From: Patagioenas fasciata
Taxonomy: Eukaryota; Chordata; Aves; Columbiformes; Columbidae
Assembly (NCBI RefSeq): GCF_037038585.1
Contig: NC_092521.1
Location: 74,316,898-74,380,897 of the forward strand
Reading direction: 5' to 3'
Length of the DNA: 64,000 bases
A model generated the notes under the pieces. The model was given only the letters and a program-made list of their open reading frames with translations. It ran no database searches and had not been told where the DNA came from. How positions within the stretch are numbered: position 1 is the first letter of the stretch; the number at the start of each line of letters is the position of its first letter. A program made the position numbers and the translations under genes. Below, piece after piece: positions 10,004-21,433 of the stretch.

Positions 10004-13000
10004 TTTTTCAATATCTGTTGGTGGATTAACATCATATAAAAGCTCATATTTAGCAGTGATAGCATAAAATTAGAAAAAATAAAAACTCCACTTCCAAGAA
10101 GGGTACAGAAACTCTGGGTTGATATAGCTACAACCAAAGAGAAGGAAGTAGAAATCATCTTTGTAGTGACAAGGGAGGAGGTAATAGGTAATTTGTTCTC
10201 AGGTTCTGCGATTAGTCTGATATTTTCTGAGCATCCCTAGTGATTTTTTTCAACAATTTAAATGATAAATTTAAAAGGTTCAACCATGCTTAATGTGATA
10301 CCTTACCGTCATAGGACAGTGAGTCTTATAGTTGACTGAAAAAAATTAAATATGCTAATTAAAACATTGTGATATCAGAAGTTGTACCAAAACCAGAGGA
10401 TTTGCATCAAAGAAGTACAAGAAAACTCAAGATCAAATTTTTAGAAACTTTCGCTGTCATCTGCTAAAAATATATACTAATGCTCTTTCTCTAAATGGCT
10501 CAGAAAGGATGGACTTGACCATGCTGGGGGCTGCTCTGTTGTCATTCCGTTCATTAAAACTCTTTCTCATGTGCTTTTAAAAAAATAATTATTGTAGTCC
10601 GACTTCCCATATAGTTATGATTGTATAACCCTCCCTCCTCTAGTGACCCCAGAGTGGGGGTAATTTATACCAGGGAAGGTTACCTTTATCTGAATAACAT
10701 AATCCCCATGAAAAATTGTATCGTTTAAGAGTCTAATTGTGCCCATAGCAGCAGGAAGGGAGTACCACCTTATTTACATTGATACAGAGGGATGTATAGC
10801 CATTGTCTGTAGGTGCGTCCCTATATCCTGGACACATCTGCCTGCAGATGCAGGTGGCAATGGTGCTGCTGCTTCTCTTCATCCACAGGCTGGAGAGGTC
10901 TTTCCTACAGGGATGTTGGCAGGAAAAGTTGTGTGGTGGGATAATTGAGCCAGTTGAGCTCAAATGCTTTTGCTTAAACATACATCTAAGACAGACATAG
11001 AAAGACTAAAAGATTCCTTGCTCAATCCAACCTATATAAGGTTTAAACATTTATGGAAAAAAAGTGTGTCCACAACAAATGTCCTGAATTCCTCATAACA
11101 GCAGTTTTTGAAAGGGGAAATAATGCACCTATAGTGTTGATTTGATCTTTTTTATAGCCTACCACCAGATGGAGATCTTTTCCCAAACAAGTCCACTCAG
11201 TTTCTTAAGGAAAGCCCAAGTGTAGTCAAAGGTACGTTGCCTTGTTTGGTCTCTTAAAATCATGCAGTATTGATACCTCATTACTGGTATTTTATTAAGG
11301 ATTATTTTTGGTTCATTGGGTAGACTTGGATTTTTAAGAAGTTTTTTGGGTGAGCTGCGGAAACCAGTCAGACATCTCTGTAACTCCCTATTTAACAAAG
11401 ATTGGATTTTTAAAGGTTAATTTTACCTTATGTCTCAGGTTGTAATATTACACTGAGGACAGGAAAAGAGGTGAAAATCCCAATACAGTGCATTTGTCTT
11501 GAAACAGATCATCAGTCTTAGGAATTTTACTAGCAGAGTAAATAAGCAGCTATGAGCAGTCTCCCAGCCAGAAGATCCTGAAAATGCATTGAAATGTAGA
11601 TACATAACAGGTAGTTAATAGGAGTTGAGTCCACCTAATTCAAGAATCTCAATTCATTTGAGTTTTGCTTGATGGCAGTTGGCATTTATTGCTCTCCTCA
11701 TGTTGCCTCACAAGTAGAAATCGTCAATGCTATTGTAAGAGAACACCTGGCACTGCTCTTACCCCAGTGGTGCAGGGACCTTATCCTGACCCACTTGAGA
11801 GAAGTCCCAGAAGACAGAACTCCTACGTGCTGGGTAATCAGTTAACTTTCTGGGTGATCCCTTGGCTAATGTTTGACCGAGTTGTCTGGGCAGCATAAGC
11901 CATGCCTGTTTGTGGTTGGCACTGTAGGCAGTTTTCGTGACTGAAGAAACCACTGGACTGATTTCTCCAGAGAAAGAATTCTTCAGAGTTGCTGAAGACA
12001 CCAGGCCCTTGAGCGCATTTCAAGCAAAGATCGCTGATGCCATCCATGATCATTGATGAAGTATATTAAATATACATATATTTAAATATAGGTGGCTAAT
12101 ATTGCTCTACCTTCCTGATTCCTACACTTTTTCACTTCCCTGCTCTGTGGGTCAGATGCTTTGCAGCCAATTTACATCAATTCCTGGCACTGTTTTTAAA
12201 GGAAGCAAGGGGGAACAGCACAGAGTCTCACTTTCTGCCAACAACAGGAAGCGTATGCTCTTTGAGTCAGGCAGCTTGTTTCAGCCATGCCTTTTGTTGA
12301 ACCAACAAATTACTGGACTACAGATTCAGTCTTCAACACAGTAGCACCGCACCGTTCAACAAATCCTTGGAAAGGCAACAGCAAAGAGTGGCAACATGGA
12401 TGTTTGGGGGAAAGCTGTGTGCCGCTGCAATTCCCTTTTTTGAAAGGAGCATTTTCTTTACAGACCAAACATCTCAGGGAAGAGAGAGGAAATGGCAATA
12501 ATCTCTCTCTCTTGTTCTGTCCTGTGGGTCTGAACACGCTGCTGCTGAAATCCTGGTAGGGGTGATGGCTGGAGGAGTCTCCTCTTGGCTTCTGGGATGA
12601 TGCCATGTAACATAGCTGTCCTGCCCGTTGAATAGAGAGGTGCACTCTTGGATCCTGAACTTAATTTTTGTGCCTAAAGCAGGCTGAGGTACTCTGTGGT
12701 GCCCAGGAATTTATGTGAATTTTCAAGACATCCATGAGTCAATCCCAAATCCCTATTTAATTTTTTTCCTCATACATAGTTAAAATTGTAACCAATATGA
12801 GGCTACCTAAAAACTATAACTTCCTTCTGTGAAATATGCATCTTTGCAGGAGCTGTTTCCAGACCCCCTTTTTGTATGCTGATTGTACATAGCATTTTTA
12901 CTATTCCTTTTTTTTTTTTTTTTCCTTATCACTGCAATAAAACCTTTTAAAAAGCTAACTGCAAAAGCCAGGATTTTTATATCTACCTTAATTCCTCCCA

Positions 13001-14769
13001 GTGTTTTCCTGATGCAGAGGCAGGCTCAGTCAAAAGAAAGCAAGAATGAACAAAGTTCATTTTCTCAAGAAGTTATTTTTTGTACTTTACTGCCCCCAAA
13101 TATTTTTTTTTCTTATTGTGTAAATTTACTTTCCCCTCTCCACTGCCACCAAACCTCCATATGTTTGTTTCTTGTAAGTACTTCCTTTCTAACTTCATGC
13201 TACCAAATTTGGCAAGGTGTGTTGTGGGGGTGAATACATCCCTCGTGAGGAAATGGGGGTGTCTCGAGGTGCCTGGTGAAGACTGAAGGCAGATGAATGT
13301 CCCTGGAGTGCTTGTCTGATGGCCAAAGACCAGGGCTGGGTTGCTGTGCTGTCCCCTTGAGGAGCTGGTGGGCTTCAGCAGGGCACGTCCCAGGCTGAAG
13401 AAGTCAGGGTGTGTAGGCTAGGGAAGGTCTCTGACTGGTGTCTTCTCAGGAGGCAGTCGTGATGGGAGAGCTTAGAAAGCAAGACCCTGCTAGTCTCCCT
13501 GTGAGAAAGCATTCAGACCGCTTTTCTGGAGAAAAAACTCCAAGGATGACCTCAGAAAACACTGAGAAGGATGGGCTGTGTAACTTCCCATGTTGGCATG
13601 GTGTGAAGCAGTGAAGGGACGTGACCCTTGGTCCCCGCATGCCTTTTGGAGAAGGTCTGCTGTGAGCTGCTGAATGGCACCAGTCTCCTTCTTCTCACTG
13701 CCCTGGTGACTTTACCTTGCTTAATATTGGTGCAACATAGAGTCTGAGCAAAAGTAAGGTATTGATATAATATTCGCAATATAAAATTATGGAAGTGTCC
13801 AAAGGCTTAGTAGCAAAAGCAAACAGCACAGTAATATGTGGAAAGGTTGGGTTTTTGAGTCGAATATTTCTCTAATTGCAAAGGAAATTGGGCAAGCAGT
13901 TTATTTAGGAGAAGCAGAACCAAAAGGAAAGCTCTCAGCTTTCCTCCTCTGCACATACTGTTTCTCCAGAGAAGCTGTGGTGATCCTGCAAAATTTGACA
14001 AAGAGGGTGTAACAAGTCCTTCCCTATTTTCTGGAAATCCCACCCTCTCTCCACAGCTTATCTGAAGTTTCTATTTTGCACATTGGTGTTTGTGCAAAGT
14101 TTCCAGTGAGCCTTCTCTTTTCTCTTGTAAATTAGCTTGCTAACTAAAGCCATCATAGGCTTCTCTTTCTTTGGAGCATGATATTTTCATGTTGCTATTG
14201 TCCTGTTAGTTTTTTGTTTGTTTGTTTATTATTTTTCCTGAGATAGTTGGGAGAGTAAAATAGTGATTTTACATTGTGTTTTTAAGCCTTAGAAAAACAG
14301 CCCAATTGGTTACATCGGTTGGTTACCGTAAAACTGTTAATTGAGCAGCTCGTTATGTGTCTGTAGGAAAAGTAAGAGAGGGCCCACAGAACAACAGATC
14401 AGACAGATGGCCTCTCTCCCAGTATTGTTTTCCTTTTTATCTGTGTTTCATTTAAAGATATTTGCAAGGGAAAAGCTGTCTAACTTCCACAACTGATCAT
14501 GAACAAGATTATGTATCTTTGTATGTGTGGTCAAAGTACTCTATAAGTTTAGGTAAAGTGTTTTCAGTAACAAAGAAGTGGACAGAAAACTGGCAACTGT
14601 TGGTTAAAGATATATAAATTTTTGAATATTTTGAATTAGACACATATATAATGTATACACAAATAGTACACACATACAGAGAGACTTTGATGTAACCTAA
14701 AACCTGAATTCTTAGACCTATGGCCTAAGTTAGTGCAAGGGTCAGCAAATGTGAATTCCTGAGTTTACT
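10004..14769. other. Unassigned intergenic sequence
   Basis: No supported gene or clear repeat over about 4.8 kb. It contains a poly(T) run near 12907-12923. Overlapping short open frames around 11.7-12.6 kb and 13.4-13.8 kb have no recognisable domain. Confidence 0.5.
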
Positions 14770-14935
14770 ACCCACTGAAGAGGAAGCCTAGTCTGTGGCT
14801 AGAGGATAAACAAGTCTTAGAAGACCTGTCTACCAATCCTGATTTTGTCAAAAACTCATTACATGATCTTGCGTAAGGAATTTAGACTTTTTTTTTTTCT
14901 TTTTTTTTTTTGTGCTACGATTTCCCTTTCAGGGA
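14770..14935 (+). repeat. Possible MIR/CORE-SINE remnant
   Basis: The wording 'CTAGAGGATAAACAAGTCTTAGAAGACC...' followed by 'ACTCATTACATGATCTTGCGTAAGGAA' resembles a decayed MIR core ('GTGTGACCTTGGGCAAG' region), then T-rich sequence. Divergence is high and the call is weak. Confidence 0.35.
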
Positions 14936-16394
14936 AGGGGAAGGATGTATTAGTTTCACAGTAGTACTGCTGTTTATCAGCTTTTCAGAAATGATATCTT
15001 GGATTTTAGAAAGTATAGAATAAATTTAAAGGTAATAGGATGAAATTATTTTCGTTTTTAGTTCAGAGTAATTTCTACTTACTATAATCTTACCTCCCTC
15101 TCCCAAGATAATAGAGCTACGCACCTCTTGTATTTGAAACAAAAATGGATATTCTCCAGAACTGTGTGTCTCCAGAGACTGGAATATAAGAAAAAGAGAA
15201 TTTTTTAAACCTTAATGACATCATGAAAGGAATTGTTAAAAGGATTTACACTATGTGATTCTCTGCTTTGTCAGGTATTGAATAAAAAAGGAAGTATGAA
15301 TGTATACGGAGAACACCTGCATTGACTGTCTGGATTTGGCAGGTGGGGGAAGTTTTAGTTCACAAATTCATCTTAGATTTAAGCATAATCAAGAGAAGAG
15401 GCCAACTCTTCCATGGTATAAAAGGCATGCACCTATTAAGAATGTTTTTTTTTTTTTTCCCCTGAAATACACTGGTTTTGGCTTTTCTTAATTCTGTGGT
15501 AATAACCCTTATGGTAGAGAGTAATTTCTTCACTGCTGAACTGTATGTGTTAATTTTTCCACCCAATCTTCTACCACCCTTCATTTCCCTTCTGCTCTTC
15601 CTATCACTTCTGGTACATTTGCCCCAACCTTCAATGACCAAATTATGATTCAGCTGTCAAGAACTATTTAACAAAACTCAGGGAGATGCCTACAGTTTCC
15701 TTCTCCTGGTTTGGGCTTTGGAATTTTGTTGAAAATGCCTAATTTTAGACTTCTTAACATATTATTACCTGCATTTCATTGTCTTCCCAAAGCCACTCTT
15801 GCTTTTTTTGTGTATTTCTACTCTTTCTGCTCATCAGGACCCAAACTTTGTTTAAAGGTCAGTTAAACGCAGTGTAGTTGTGACTTGGGGTGAAGCAGCA
15901 TGCTGTACATGCATGAACTACAGGATCTTGTTAGTACTGTGTGTTCTTCAACAGCTTGATTATTTTCACTTATTCAGGTTTACTCTGATTACTGCAGTAG
16001 AAATTCTTCTTTCAGGTACTATCGTAATGTCAGCATTAGACCTTATTAAACTGTTTTGTGTCTCAGCCAGCTTACATTTACAAAGGGACCAGTGATGCAG
16101 ATGTTTCCAAAGCAGAAGTAATCATTCTAATTTGTACCAATATTTAATGAGTCCAAAAAAACCCCTACATACATGTGTGTGTTAAGTGTATTTCCCATGT
16201 GCATTTGCTAGACTATGCAAATAAAATACTATATATACTACTAGTCTAGAACTAAGTGACTGGATGTGATGCAAAAATAAAAAGTTAGTGAATGTTTCAG
16301 AGTAGGACTTCTGAGGTGAGGAAGTAAACTGTGTACGTGTTGTGCTAAAAAAAAAAAAAAAAGGTAAAATTCCTATAACAATGATTTTATTAGT
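14936..16394. other. Unassigned intergenic sequence
   Basis: No gene or identified repeat. It includes a poly(T) run near 15445-15460 and poly(A) at about 16347-16362, the latter close to the truncated end of the neighbouring mariner. Confidence 0.5.
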
Positions 16395-17094
16395 GTCCAC
16401 AAATATGTTGTGGTTTTTGGTGCATCTCATTGATTCGCTGAGCATACTTCTCAGATGCAATGTTTTCTCTGGGATTCAGAAAGCTGTAGTGGAACAGACC
16501 AGCAGCAGATCACCAAACAGTGACCATGACTTTTTTTGGTGCAAGTTTTGCTTTGGGAAGAGCTTGGAGGTTCTTCTTGGTCCAACCACTGAGCTGGTCA
16601 TCACTGATCATTGTCTAAAATCTGCTTTTCATCACACGTGGCAATCTGATCAAGAAATGGTTCATTGTTGTTGCATAGAATAAGAGAAGACAACACTTTA
16701 AAACACCGTGTTTTTTGATTTTTGGTGGCTCACATGGCACCAACTTATTGAGCTTTTTCACCTTTCCAATTTGCTTCAAATACCAAACAACTCTAGAATG
16801 GTTGATGTTGAGTTCTTTGGTAACTTCTCATGTAGTTGTAAGAGGATCGGCTTTGATGATTGCTCTCCACTGATCCTTGTCAACTTCCTGTGGCCGGCCA
16901 CTACACTTCTCATCTTCAAGGCTCTCGTCTCTTTTGCAAAACTTCTTGAATCACTGCTGCACTGTACATTCATTAGCAGTTCCTGGGCCAAAAGCCTTAT
17001 TGATGTTGCGAGTTGTCTCTGCTGCTTTACGACCCATTTTGTTCTCAAAGAAGACAATCACTTGAATTTGCTTTTTGTCTAACATCATTTCCAT
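16395..17094 (-). pseudogene. Mariner transposase pseudogene, C-terminally truncated
   Basis: The start ATG is at 17092-17094 (minus). The N-terminal helix-turn-helix region follows: LDKKQIQ, FENKMGRKAAETTRNIN, FGPGTANECTVQQWFKKFC and SGRPQEVDKDQWRAII. Then come the EVTKELNINHSRVV second HTH, the first catalytic aspartate in T-C-D-E-K, and the KVMVTVW motif. Disabling changes include a TGA at 16828-16830 (a likely CGA-to-TGA decay), a frameshift near 16715, and a TGA at 16510-16512 replacing the second Trp of VTVWW. The HDNARPH and DYHFF regions carrying the other catalytic aspartates are absent. Confidence 0.85.
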
Positions 17095-17272
17095 AGTCTA
17101 AAATAAATATAAAAGAAACAGCAAGTTATAAGTCAGTAGCAAAAAAACATAAAGCGAGAAAAGCACATTAAAATGATGTATGACATAACCACATTTATTT
17201 CAGAATGTATTCCAGTATCACATGGCAAATTTCAACAATGCAAAAACTGCAATTACTTTTGCACCAACCTAA
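16395..17272 (-). mobile_element. Truncated mariner (Tc1/mariner) DNA transposon, Hsmar1/Galluhop-like
   Basis: On the minus strand the element starts at 17272 with TTAGGTTGGTGCAAAAG, the terminal inverted repeat seen in Hsmar1-type mariners, preceded by a TA dinucleotide (17273-17274), the mariner target. It then carries the first two-thirds of a transposase gene. The 3' part, including the second inverted repeat and the C-terminal catalytic aspartates, is missing: similarity fades at about 16395-16405. It is a non-autonomous fossil, probably of the Galluhop group described in chicken. Confidence 0.85.
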
Positions 17273-19167
17273 TATTTACTCCGTCTTCTTTTTCTCCAGC
17301 ACAACAGAGAATGAACCTATATTCTCACCCCATACCTACACTCAGGAATCTCCCTAAGATGATAAAGGTACTTCTTTGTGCACTACAACTATCAGTGAAA
17401 CAAAACCAAAGTGTTTGAATCTAGATTTGAACCTCCCTTAAGAGCTCTTTGGGTCTCCGTTTCGATTTATATGATGTATTTAGTCCTTGTCAATGCAACA
17501 GGAGCAGCATAAAGTAAATGTTGTAGCCAAACAGACATTACTGTCCCCTTTGAACCAAAATAGAGAGGGATAGAAAAAAGGAAACCCCACCTTTACTTAT
17601 ACGATTTAACATCACCATGTTAAACTACCCCCTAAATATTCATGTCGTTTTCCCAGTTTTTTTGGGAAGTTTTTTTGTGCAGTGCTGTCAGGTGCAAAGG
17701 CTCTGACGAGCTGGTGACCAACCAGTCCCAGGGCAGGCGGAGGCAATGGAGCTCGCCTGGAGCTCCTGGCTCTGCTTTTGGTTGTAAGGAGCTTATAAAG
17801 GGTGTTAGCCCAGGCCTGTAGCGTTCTCATGTCCAGGCTCTATACATTTCAGCTCATGCAAATAGAGGATATATTAGCTCAGGCTCAGTTTTGCTGGTTG
17901 TTTGTAGGATGACGTGAACTTTATGGAACTTAAATTGAAAATCAGAGCCTGCCGAAATTAATCACTAAAATTTCAACTGACTGAACAGAGATCAGAGTTT
18001 TGCCCCTGAAAGCTTCAGTAGAGACCTGGCAAGTCCTCCCATCATAGCTTTCCCAAGAAGAAAGCGGAGAGCAACCTCAGGCAAACAATAGGTTCAAAAT
18101 TAAAATTTAATCTGTTTGAACATTGAGTGGGAAACAAGAAGTGAAAACTGTCAACTGTGCCCAGATCCATTCAGATCACTTCTAGGGACAGTTTTGATAC
18201 CAAATTATCCCTGTTATGCAAATTTCCTCACCAACCGGCTGGTTCCCAGTTATGCATGGGGAGAAGCAGCGGCCACATCTGCTTCCCGTTTTGCCGTTTC
18301 AGAGACGAGCCATCTGTTTGGCCTCATCCCGAACAGCCTGCTTGCTGCTGATTAACTTCCTCACCCCGCCAGCCCCAGGCTCACTGTCTGCTGCAAGGTG
18401 TAGATCTTTTTTTCTTTTTTTTTTTTTTTCTTGTTACTCTTCTCTAACTGCTTATAAACCAGAACCTTCACTTCTCTCCCAAGGGACAGGAAGGCGTTGG
18501 TTTGTGTGATTTGCAGCTGACACCAGCGGCAGCAGCAGAAGCAGCTGCTCTATCACTCTCATGTTTCATATGTGTGGTCAGGACAGATAAAACTGGGAAT
18601 TTTTCCGTGTCCTGGAATGGGCTTTAAAACATTGAGACCTTAGCTTATATGAAAAAAGAGCAAAACATACATACATACATATATATATAGAGAGAGATAG
18701 ATAACTAAAATGTTATAAAGCTAAATGCAGCAAATGTGTTCCTGCAGTTAACAGGGACTGCATTCAGCAAGAGTCGGGTTTCAGCTATGCTTGCTGCATC
18801 CTTTTTTTGTTTAAATGTGATAAACTCCTCCCATTTGAAGCCCAGCTTTGAATATCTCACTCCCATCTGTCCCATGTTCAGTGAAACTCTGCGAATTTTT
18901 GGCCCTCCTGTTTTCTGAGTGTCCATCTTCTGGCAATGGTGCATTTATGTGGCTGCCAGTGACTTTCATGAGAACTGCACATTCAGCAGCCTTGAAAATT
19001 CGAAGTCCGTGTAGTTGAAAAAGAGATGCATCAAAAATTAAAATAGAGAAACTGGAAATATGGACCTCTCATTAAGACTAAGACTTCTGTTGCCTTCCAC
19101 AGGCCAGGTCTGATGTATTTTTGTATTTCATTATGCATTTGGACCAGAATTTATTCTCATGCACCAT
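17273..19167. other. Unassigned intergenic sequence with a microsatellite
   Basis: Mostly unique-looking sequence. A GC-richer part at 17,690-17,770 and a TATAAAG word near 17793 resemble LTR composition but could not be assigned. A short ACAT/TA/GA microsatellite lies at 18667-18703, and a poly(T) run at about 18407-18430. Confidence 0.45.
18667..18703. repeat. Compound microsatellite (ACAT)n(TA)n(GA)n
   Basis: Consecutive short runs ACATACATACAT, TATATATATA and GAGAGAGATAGA. Confidence 0.8.
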
Positions 19168-19612
19168 TTTCCTTCCAGACAAGGTTGACTTGGAGCACCT
19201 CCCTTATGAAGAAAGGCTGAGGGATCTGGGTCTCTCTAGTTTGGAGAAAAGGAGATTGAGGGGTGACCTTATTAATGTTTATAAATATATAAAGGGTGAG
19301 TGCCATGAGGATGGAGCCAGGCTCTTCTCAGTGGCAAACAATGATAGGACAAGGAGTAATGGGATCAAGCTGGAACACAAGAGGTTCCACTTAAATTTGA
19401 GAAAGAACTTCTTCTCAGTGAGGGTGACAGAGCACTGGAACAGGCTGCCCAGGGAGGTTGTGGAGTCTCCTTCCCTGGAGACATTCAAAGCCCGCCTGGA
19501 CACATTCCTGTGCGACCTCTCCTAGGCGTTCCTGCTCCAGCAGGGGGATTGGACTAGATGATCTTTTGAGGTCCCTTCCAATCCCTAACATACTGTGATA
19601 CTGTGTGACTGT
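19168..19612 (+). mobile_element. CR1 LINE fragment with 3' end
   Basis: Plus-strand CR1 3' piece. Translated remnants read [55 protein letters not shown] and [18 protein letters not shown], then the 3' UTR words GGATTGGACTAGATGATC and GGTCCCTTCCAATCC and a TGTGATACTGTG tail. The long (134-codon) open frame is the CR1 remnant, not a host gene. It is the best preserved of the CR1 pieces here. Confidence 0.92.
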
Positions 19613-21433
19613 GTTTCATGATGGTAGACACAAACCGGGTGGCCCGTAGGAGGGAAGGATTCCCTGCAACTCTGACTCACTAGTCAGGCAGGAACATTTT
19701 TTTTCAGAAATCAAACGTTTTAGTTTTCCAGTTGCAACATTTTCAGCTTTCAAATTGTTGCTGTTACTGCTGAAACTTGAAGCTTTCAGTGAAAACTTCT
19801 TTATTTTTGACCATCTCACAAGCTGACAAAAACAGTGCAATATCCTCAGTCTACTGGCAAAGTCAGGAGCATTTCTGACCCTTTTTCCCCAAATAAGATG
19901 TTGAATGACCTTGCCCCAACCTTCGAAAAAATATAAAATTGTTACATAACCAGATCTGTGTGCTCCAGGTCTGGCTCTGAGTTCTCATTTTGGTATCTGC
20001 TAAAAGAATCTTGTATGTTTTAGTGTATTTCTCGATTTTTAAAAACTGACTAGGAAATGTTGGGTGCTGAGTACATCTTCATACTGTTTTGGGTTTTAAA
20101 TGCTTATGTATGGATTGGGAAGCCTGTGTGGGGACTCAAGACTGAAAATACTCACCCCTGGTAGTCATATGTTTGTGTCTTTGCACCTACAACAGTTTCT
20201 GATGTAATTTAATGAAACTGTGGGAGCAGAAAAAAGACATAAATGCAATGATTTGAAAAAAAGACTTTGAAATGCAATAGATACACAGAATAGATGTTTA
20301 GCTACACAAACTTTCATTTATATCTGTGCATGTCTTTACTTAAGCTCAAGGATTTAATAATATTAACTAAGAATATTACTTTGGTCTATTTTTGGGATTA
20401 CTATTATTTAACAGATCATATTTATTTTGCAGGAGAGTCACCCACTGAAACAGAAATTTGTAGTTTACTTCATTTACTGAGAATTAGCTATGATGGTGAA
20501 CAAAAGAATTACAGTGTTAAAAGGTTCCTTCTTATAGAAAGTAGTCACAGTTTATGATAAAACCGTATCACAGTAATGTAAGGAAAATTTAGATTTTGGG
20601 AACCTGTAGAAGAATTGATTGCAATATTATTAGAGGTGTTCAGTTGGTTTTTATCTCATTGTGTTCATAATTATACAGTTTCACGAATGGAAATATTTCT
20701 AAAACTTTATAAATGGTGCTTTTTCTAAGCAAAACGGTGGTGGTTGTTTGCAATAAATACATAATGTGAAATGTACTGTGCTGGAATCTGAAGGAAACAG
20801 AGACACCTGCAGAGAAATCACCTTTGTTACGGCAAATAGTAGGAATAATTTCTCAGTGTTTTGTTTTGAATTACTATGGCTCTACATGCAGAAGTAATTG
20901 TGTTCTGTAATGACTTTTGCTGGCTGGTGGGAGGGAAGGGTAAGAGGAGAGGGCTGGAAAGGAAGAAACCTCAAAGTCAGCAGCTCTGTGAGTATTGTGG
21001 CTGGGGACAGTCTGGATAGGAGGTGAACAACTTAGGACTTGATCTTCAGATGGAGTTGGCTTAGCAAGGCTGCTTCACATAGCTGGTGCGTGCAGAGTGA
21101 CAGACACGGTGTGACTATTTTCGACCACAGAAGATGGTTTGTGAGGGGAGCAAGGATGAACTCACCATGGTGCAGGCTACAGGTGCGGCAGCAGAGGCTG
21201 AGGTTGTGCACAATGCTTAGCACTCCCTCTCTGCCCACGAAGCGGTGTCTGCATCTCACCATACGTTGCCCACACATATACACACACACAGTCACCACCC
21301 CACACACAGAGCATCCAGCTCTTCTGCCTTCTTCACCCACTCGGAGAGCGGCAAAAATGTTCTGGGGCGTGGCCTTAGGTTTTTTTACCATGTTCTCTTG
21401 TCTTAAAAGATACATCTCGCTTTGTAGACATAA
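19613..21433. other. Intergenic sequence between the FIGNL1 side and IKZF1
   Basis: No gene recognised. Long overlapping open frames on both strands at 21032-21506 sit in a locally GC-rich patch but carry no identifiable domain. The distal IKZF1 3' UTR may extend into the right part. Confidence 0.45.

Noticed and set aside
17610-17835. Possible LTR with a TATAAAG box
   Set aside because: There is only a GC-richer patch and one TATA-like word, with no termini, duplication or recognised wording.
18667-18703. Short direct repeats considered as a CRISPR-like array
   Set aside because: This is a simple microsatellite without spacers, in a vertebrate genome. No CRISPR array exists in the window.
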